Part shown: positions 21,794 to 23,841 of the stretch, piece by piece
Position numbering within the stretch: the first letter of the stretch is position 1
Layout: every line of letters begins with the position of its first letter
Assembly: GCA_049694275.1 (NCBI GenBank)
Contig: JBAVQS010000185.1
Location: 1-23,841, forward strand
Direction: 5' to 3'
DNA: 23,841 nucleotides
Source: JBAVQS01 sp049694275
Lineage (GTDB): Bacteria; Chloroflexota; Anaerolineae; UBA4142; SHND01
Program-made: the position numbers and the translations under genes
Notes under the pieces: model-generated
Seen by the model: the letters and a program-made list of their open reading frames with translations, nothing else
What the model was told of the DNA's origin: nothing
Databases searched by the model: none

Positions 21794-23431
21794 ATGCTCG
21801 GGCCACGTTATGATTGGATTTTAGCAAGAACCTGGAGGTTGAATTTGCCGATTGCACTGCCGGATTCGGATGCCGTTTTGTCCACTTCTCAGAACGTCCG
21901 GAGCCGTTTAAATTGTCTGGACAAGCTTGCACTGATCCGGTTCGTCCCGGTCATTGCGGCTGCAGTGATGTTTGTGCATGCGTTCGCTCTGCGTTATACG
22001 CCGGACGATGCCTATATCTCGTTTCGTTACATGCTCAACCTGGCGCGCGGGCTTGGCCCGGTGTTCAACGCGGGCCAGCAGGTGGAAGGGTATACCTCGC
22101 CCCTCTGGATTTTCCTGCTGGGTGGGTTACATGCGATCGGGCTGCCCATTGAGTCGACTGCGCTGATTCTCTCGCTCGCCGGCGGAGTCCTGGCGGTTTG
22201 GCTGCTGCCGCGTCTCTCGCACGCACTCGGCTATGAGTTACATGGATTGGATGCGTTCCTCCTGGCCTGTAACACCAGCTTTGCCGTTTGGGCGGGGGCG
22301 TCGATGGAGATGGTGGTCTTTGCTTTTGTGCTGGTAGCGGCAATGCTCGTCCTATTTGCCGGCAAGCGGCGCTGGCTCGCCGGTCTCATTTTTGCCACGC
22401 TTGTCCTGGTGCGACCGGAAGGATTGCTGATCGGCGGGCTGGCGGTGCTCTATATGGCCTGGCCGGTGCTGCGTCGCGAGCCGCGCGCCTGGCGCGCCGC
22501 CCTGACGTTTACGTTCGCCTTTGCCGTCCCGGTCCTCACGCATCTCATCTGGCGGCTGGCCTATTATGGGTATCCACTGCCCAACACCTTTTACGTCAAG
22601 GTCGGTTTTACGCTGGCCCAGGTGATCCGGGGAATCGGGTATGTCGGCGAGGCGGGCTGGCAGTATTTGATCCCGCTTGTGCTCCCTTTGCTTTTGGGAC
22701 TGCTGACCCGGCCATTGGACCGCAAACGTGTGTACGCGGAGGTCGTGTTAGTCTCTTATGTCGCGTATGTGGCCCTGGTCGGCGGAGATTGGATGGTGAG
22801 CAATCGCTTGTTCGTCCCGATCATGCCGCTCATTACCCTGTTTGCGGCGGTGGGGTCTGTGCGGCTGTTCAAGTGGGTGCGCCCGCGACTGGGTACGCGC
22901 CGATCGCTGGCGACGGCGCTTGCCTGCGCAGGCGTGGCCGCAGTGCTGGCGCTCGACCTCGCGCCGTCGTTCACGGTGAACACGCACCAGGACTATACCG
23001 ATTCGGGCAAGCCGATTGCCGAGTGGCTGAACGCGCACTGCCCGACCAACCTGCGGGTGGCGGTGTATGCGGCGGGCACGCTTCCCTATTATGCGCCGAA
23101 TTTTCCGATTGTGGATATGTTTGGACTGGCCGATACGACCATCGCCCATCTCGACATTCCGACGATGGGGCAGGGGACGTGGGCTGGGCATGAGAAATTC
23201 TCGGTCGATGCAGTGATGCGGCAGAACCCGAATATTTTCGTCCTGGATGCAAACGCGACCGACAAGGCGATTGCGACGATGGACGATTGGAGGATGGTCG
23301 AGCCCCGGCAGTTGACCGAACAATTCCTGGACCGCGCGAATTTTTGGTCCGATCATTCGATTCAGACCGCGCCGCTGCCGAATGGCAAGCATTTCAACCT
23401 GATCGTGCTCGATCCTTACCCCTGTAGCTAG
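21794..23431 (+). CDS. Polytopic GT-C fold membrane protein (AftB-like glycosyltransferase)
   Basis: The frame can start at ATG 21794 (545 residues, no ribosome site) or at TTG 21845, which has GGAGG at 21834-21838 and would remove 17 residues; the second fits the initiation signals better. After the first hydrophobic segment comes RYTPDDAYISFRYMLNLARG and VFNAGQQVEGYTSPLWIF. The Asp-Asp and this loop resemble arabinofuranosyltransferase AftB and many unknown bacterial relatives. About ten more hydrophobic segments follow, then a soluble domain of about 140 residues. It probably adds a sugar from a polyprenyl donor outside the cytoplasmic membrane. It lies 15 bp after the GT2 gene (at the ATG), in the same operon. 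The fold call is firm, the reaction is not. Confidence 0.75.
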   Translation: MLGPRYDWILARTWRLNLPIALPDSDAVLSTSQNVRSRLNCLDKLALIRFVPVIAAAVMFVHAFALRYTPDDAYISFRYMLNLARGLGPVFNAGQQVEGYTSPLWIFLLGGLHAIGLPIESTALILSLAGGVLAVWLLPRLSHALGYELHGLDAFLLACNTSFAVWAGASMEMVVFAFVLVAAMLVLFAGKRRWLAGLIFATLVLVRPEGLLIGGLAVLYMAWPVLRREPRAWRAALTFTFAFAVPVLTHLIWRLAYYGYPLPNTFYVKVGFTLAQVIRGIGYVGEAGWQYLIPLVLPLLLGLLTRPLDRKRVYAEVVLVSYVAYVALVGGDWMVSNRLFVPIMPLITLFAAVGSVRLFKWVRPRLGTRRSLATALACAGVAAVLALDLAPSFTVNTHQDYTDSGKPIAEWLNAHCPTNLRVAVYAAGTLPYYAPNFPIVDMFGLADTTIAHLDIPTMGQGTWAGHEKFSVDAVMRQNPNIFVLDANATDKAIATMDDWRMVEPRQLTEQFLDRANFWSDHSIQTAPLPNGKHFNLIVLDPYPCS

Positions 23432-23437
23432 CGGCGG

Positions 23438-23565
23438 CCCACCCCCACCCTAACCCTCCCCCGCCGAGCGGGAGAGGGGATCAGGTACCCTATCCCCCCG
23501 CGGGGTGAGAATCTGGCTCCCCTTCTCCTGCTCAGCGGGGGAAGGGGCTGGGGGATGGGGGTGAG
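23438..23565. repeat. Large imperfect palindrome, about 128 bp
   Basis: The left arm (CCCACCCCCACCCTAACCCT and onward, 23438-23481) and the complement of the right arm (CTCACCCCCATCCCCCAG and onward, 23516-23565) match closely, including CCGCCGAGCGGGAGAGGGG against CCGCTGAGCAGGAGAAGGGG. It ends seven bases after the GT-C stop. It resembles the interspersed palindromes (MITE- or REP-like) often found between genes in GC-rich genomes. It may also end transcription. Confidence 0.65.
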
Positions 23566-23580
23566 CCGGGGTTTGCCCGC

Positions 23581-23608
23581 TGGACAAAACTGTATTAGTG
23601 ACTAGAAT
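23581..23608 (+). promoter_or_regulatory. Candidate promoter of the radical SAM gene
   Basis: TGGACA (23581-23586) and TAGAAT (23603-23608) are 16 bp apart, each one base from consensus. Transcription would begin near 23615 and give a leader of about 120 nt that includes the hairpin at 23660-23695. Confidence 0.5.
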
Positions 23609-23659
23609 GATTCAAGGTTTCTATAGTTTTCGTCGCCGCCAATGCCGGCAGGCTACGCT

Positions 23660-23695
23660 GCGCCCGAGTGCAAGGATTGCCATGCGCTCGGGCGC
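23660..23695 (+). promoter_or_regulatory. Strong hairpin in the leader of the radical SAM gene
   Basis: GCGCCCGAGTGC (23660-23671) and GCGCTCGGGCGC (23684-23695) form 12 pairs, one of them G-U, around a 12-nt loop. It stands 40 bases before the ATG and is not followed by a T-run, so it is more likely a regulatory leader element than a terminator. I do not recognise a known riboswitch. Confidence 0.45.
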
Positions 23696-23734
23696 CAATC
23701 TCACGAAGGGATTTGAAACCGTCACGGAGGCGTC

Positions 23735-23841
23735 ATGAGTAAGCTCGATTATCTAAAGTTTGCACCGCGTGTCCTATCCAAAAAAGGGGCGTCCCCCCTC
23801 TACTTTGTGCTCTTTATTACCAAGAATTGTAACGCCCGCTG
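23735..23841 (+). CDS. Radical SAM protein, N-terminal fragment (cut by the right edge)
   Basis: The ATG at 23735 has CGGAGG at 23725-23730. Thirty-five codons are visible, ending LYFVLFITKNCNAR with the next codon (TG.) cut. The pattern hydrophobic strand, then T-x-x-C-N-x-x-C is the start of the radical SAM CxxxCxxC loop: the first Cys is at residue 32 and the second, at 36, is split by the edge. The protein would bind a [4Fe-4S] cluster and cleave S-adenosylmethionine; the reaction cannot be told from the fragment. A promoter-like pair and a hairpin upstream suggest its own unit, although it follows the surface-glycan genes. Confidence 0.75.
   Translation, partial: MSKLDYLKFAPRVLSKKGASPLYFVLFITKNCNAR

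Noticed and set aside
22288..23193. 301-codon frame overlapping the GT-C gene
   Set aside because: It is Gly-, Arg- and Cys-rich without domains, whereas the overlapped frame has a clear membrane-protein pattern.

Overview
The window is about 23.8 kb of bacterial DNA, GC-rich in most genes and densely coding. The genes look like those of an anaerobic or facultative environmental bacterium. A Chloroflexota (Anaerolineae-like) origin is my best inference. It rests on the mix of a group 3-type NiFe hydrogenase, an FdrA/DUF1116 pair, GT-C membrane glycosyltransferases with a VPPGLFYDEA-type N-terminus, IS630 and IS256 elements, and several classes of short palindromic or heptameric repeats. No rRNA, tRNA or CRISPR array was seen, so the taxonomy is not anchored by a marker gene.

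Region 1 (1-4610, minus strand) is a catabolic cluster. It reads fdrA, then a DUF1116 (YlbE) gene joined by an ATGA overlap, then a lower-GC GIY-YIG nuclease gene that looks inserted, then a metal-dependent cyclase/hydrolase that runs off the left edge. A good sigma70-type promoter sits upstream of fdrA. FdrA and YlbE are two of the three proteins linked to oxamate carbamoyl transfer (AllFGH) in allantoin-degrading enterobacteria. The third partner and a carbamate kinase are absent here, so the substrate is open.

Region 2 (4637-7930, plus strand) is a compact hydrogenase operon: a V4R-like small-molecule-binding protein, the NiFe small subunit, the NiFe large subunit and a 2[4Fe-4S] ferredoxin-like protein. 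It is closed by a perfect 11-bp hairpin.

Region 3 (8001-12671) holds a group II PLP decarboxylase followed by a mobile-element nest. An IS630-family element, with 34-bp inverted repeats and a TA target, carries an intact 1,291-bp IS256-family element with an 8-bp target duplication inside its right inverted repeat. The IS630 transposase lies in two overlapping frames. A small four-helix membrane protein follows.

Region 4 (12835-17626, plus strand) is a probable acyl-thioester operon: a FabH-like thiolase-fold enzyme with an altered active site, an AMP-forming acyl-CoA ligase and two alpha/beta hydrolases. It ends in a hairpin.

Region 5 (17702-23841, plus strand) concerns the cell surface. 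It contains an exported protein with three beta-sandwich-like repeats behind a near-consensus promoter, a GT39-like membrane glycosyltransferase, a GT2 glycosyltransferase, an AftB-like GT-C membrane protein, a large palindromic repeat, and the first 35 codons of a radical SAM protein with a structured leader.
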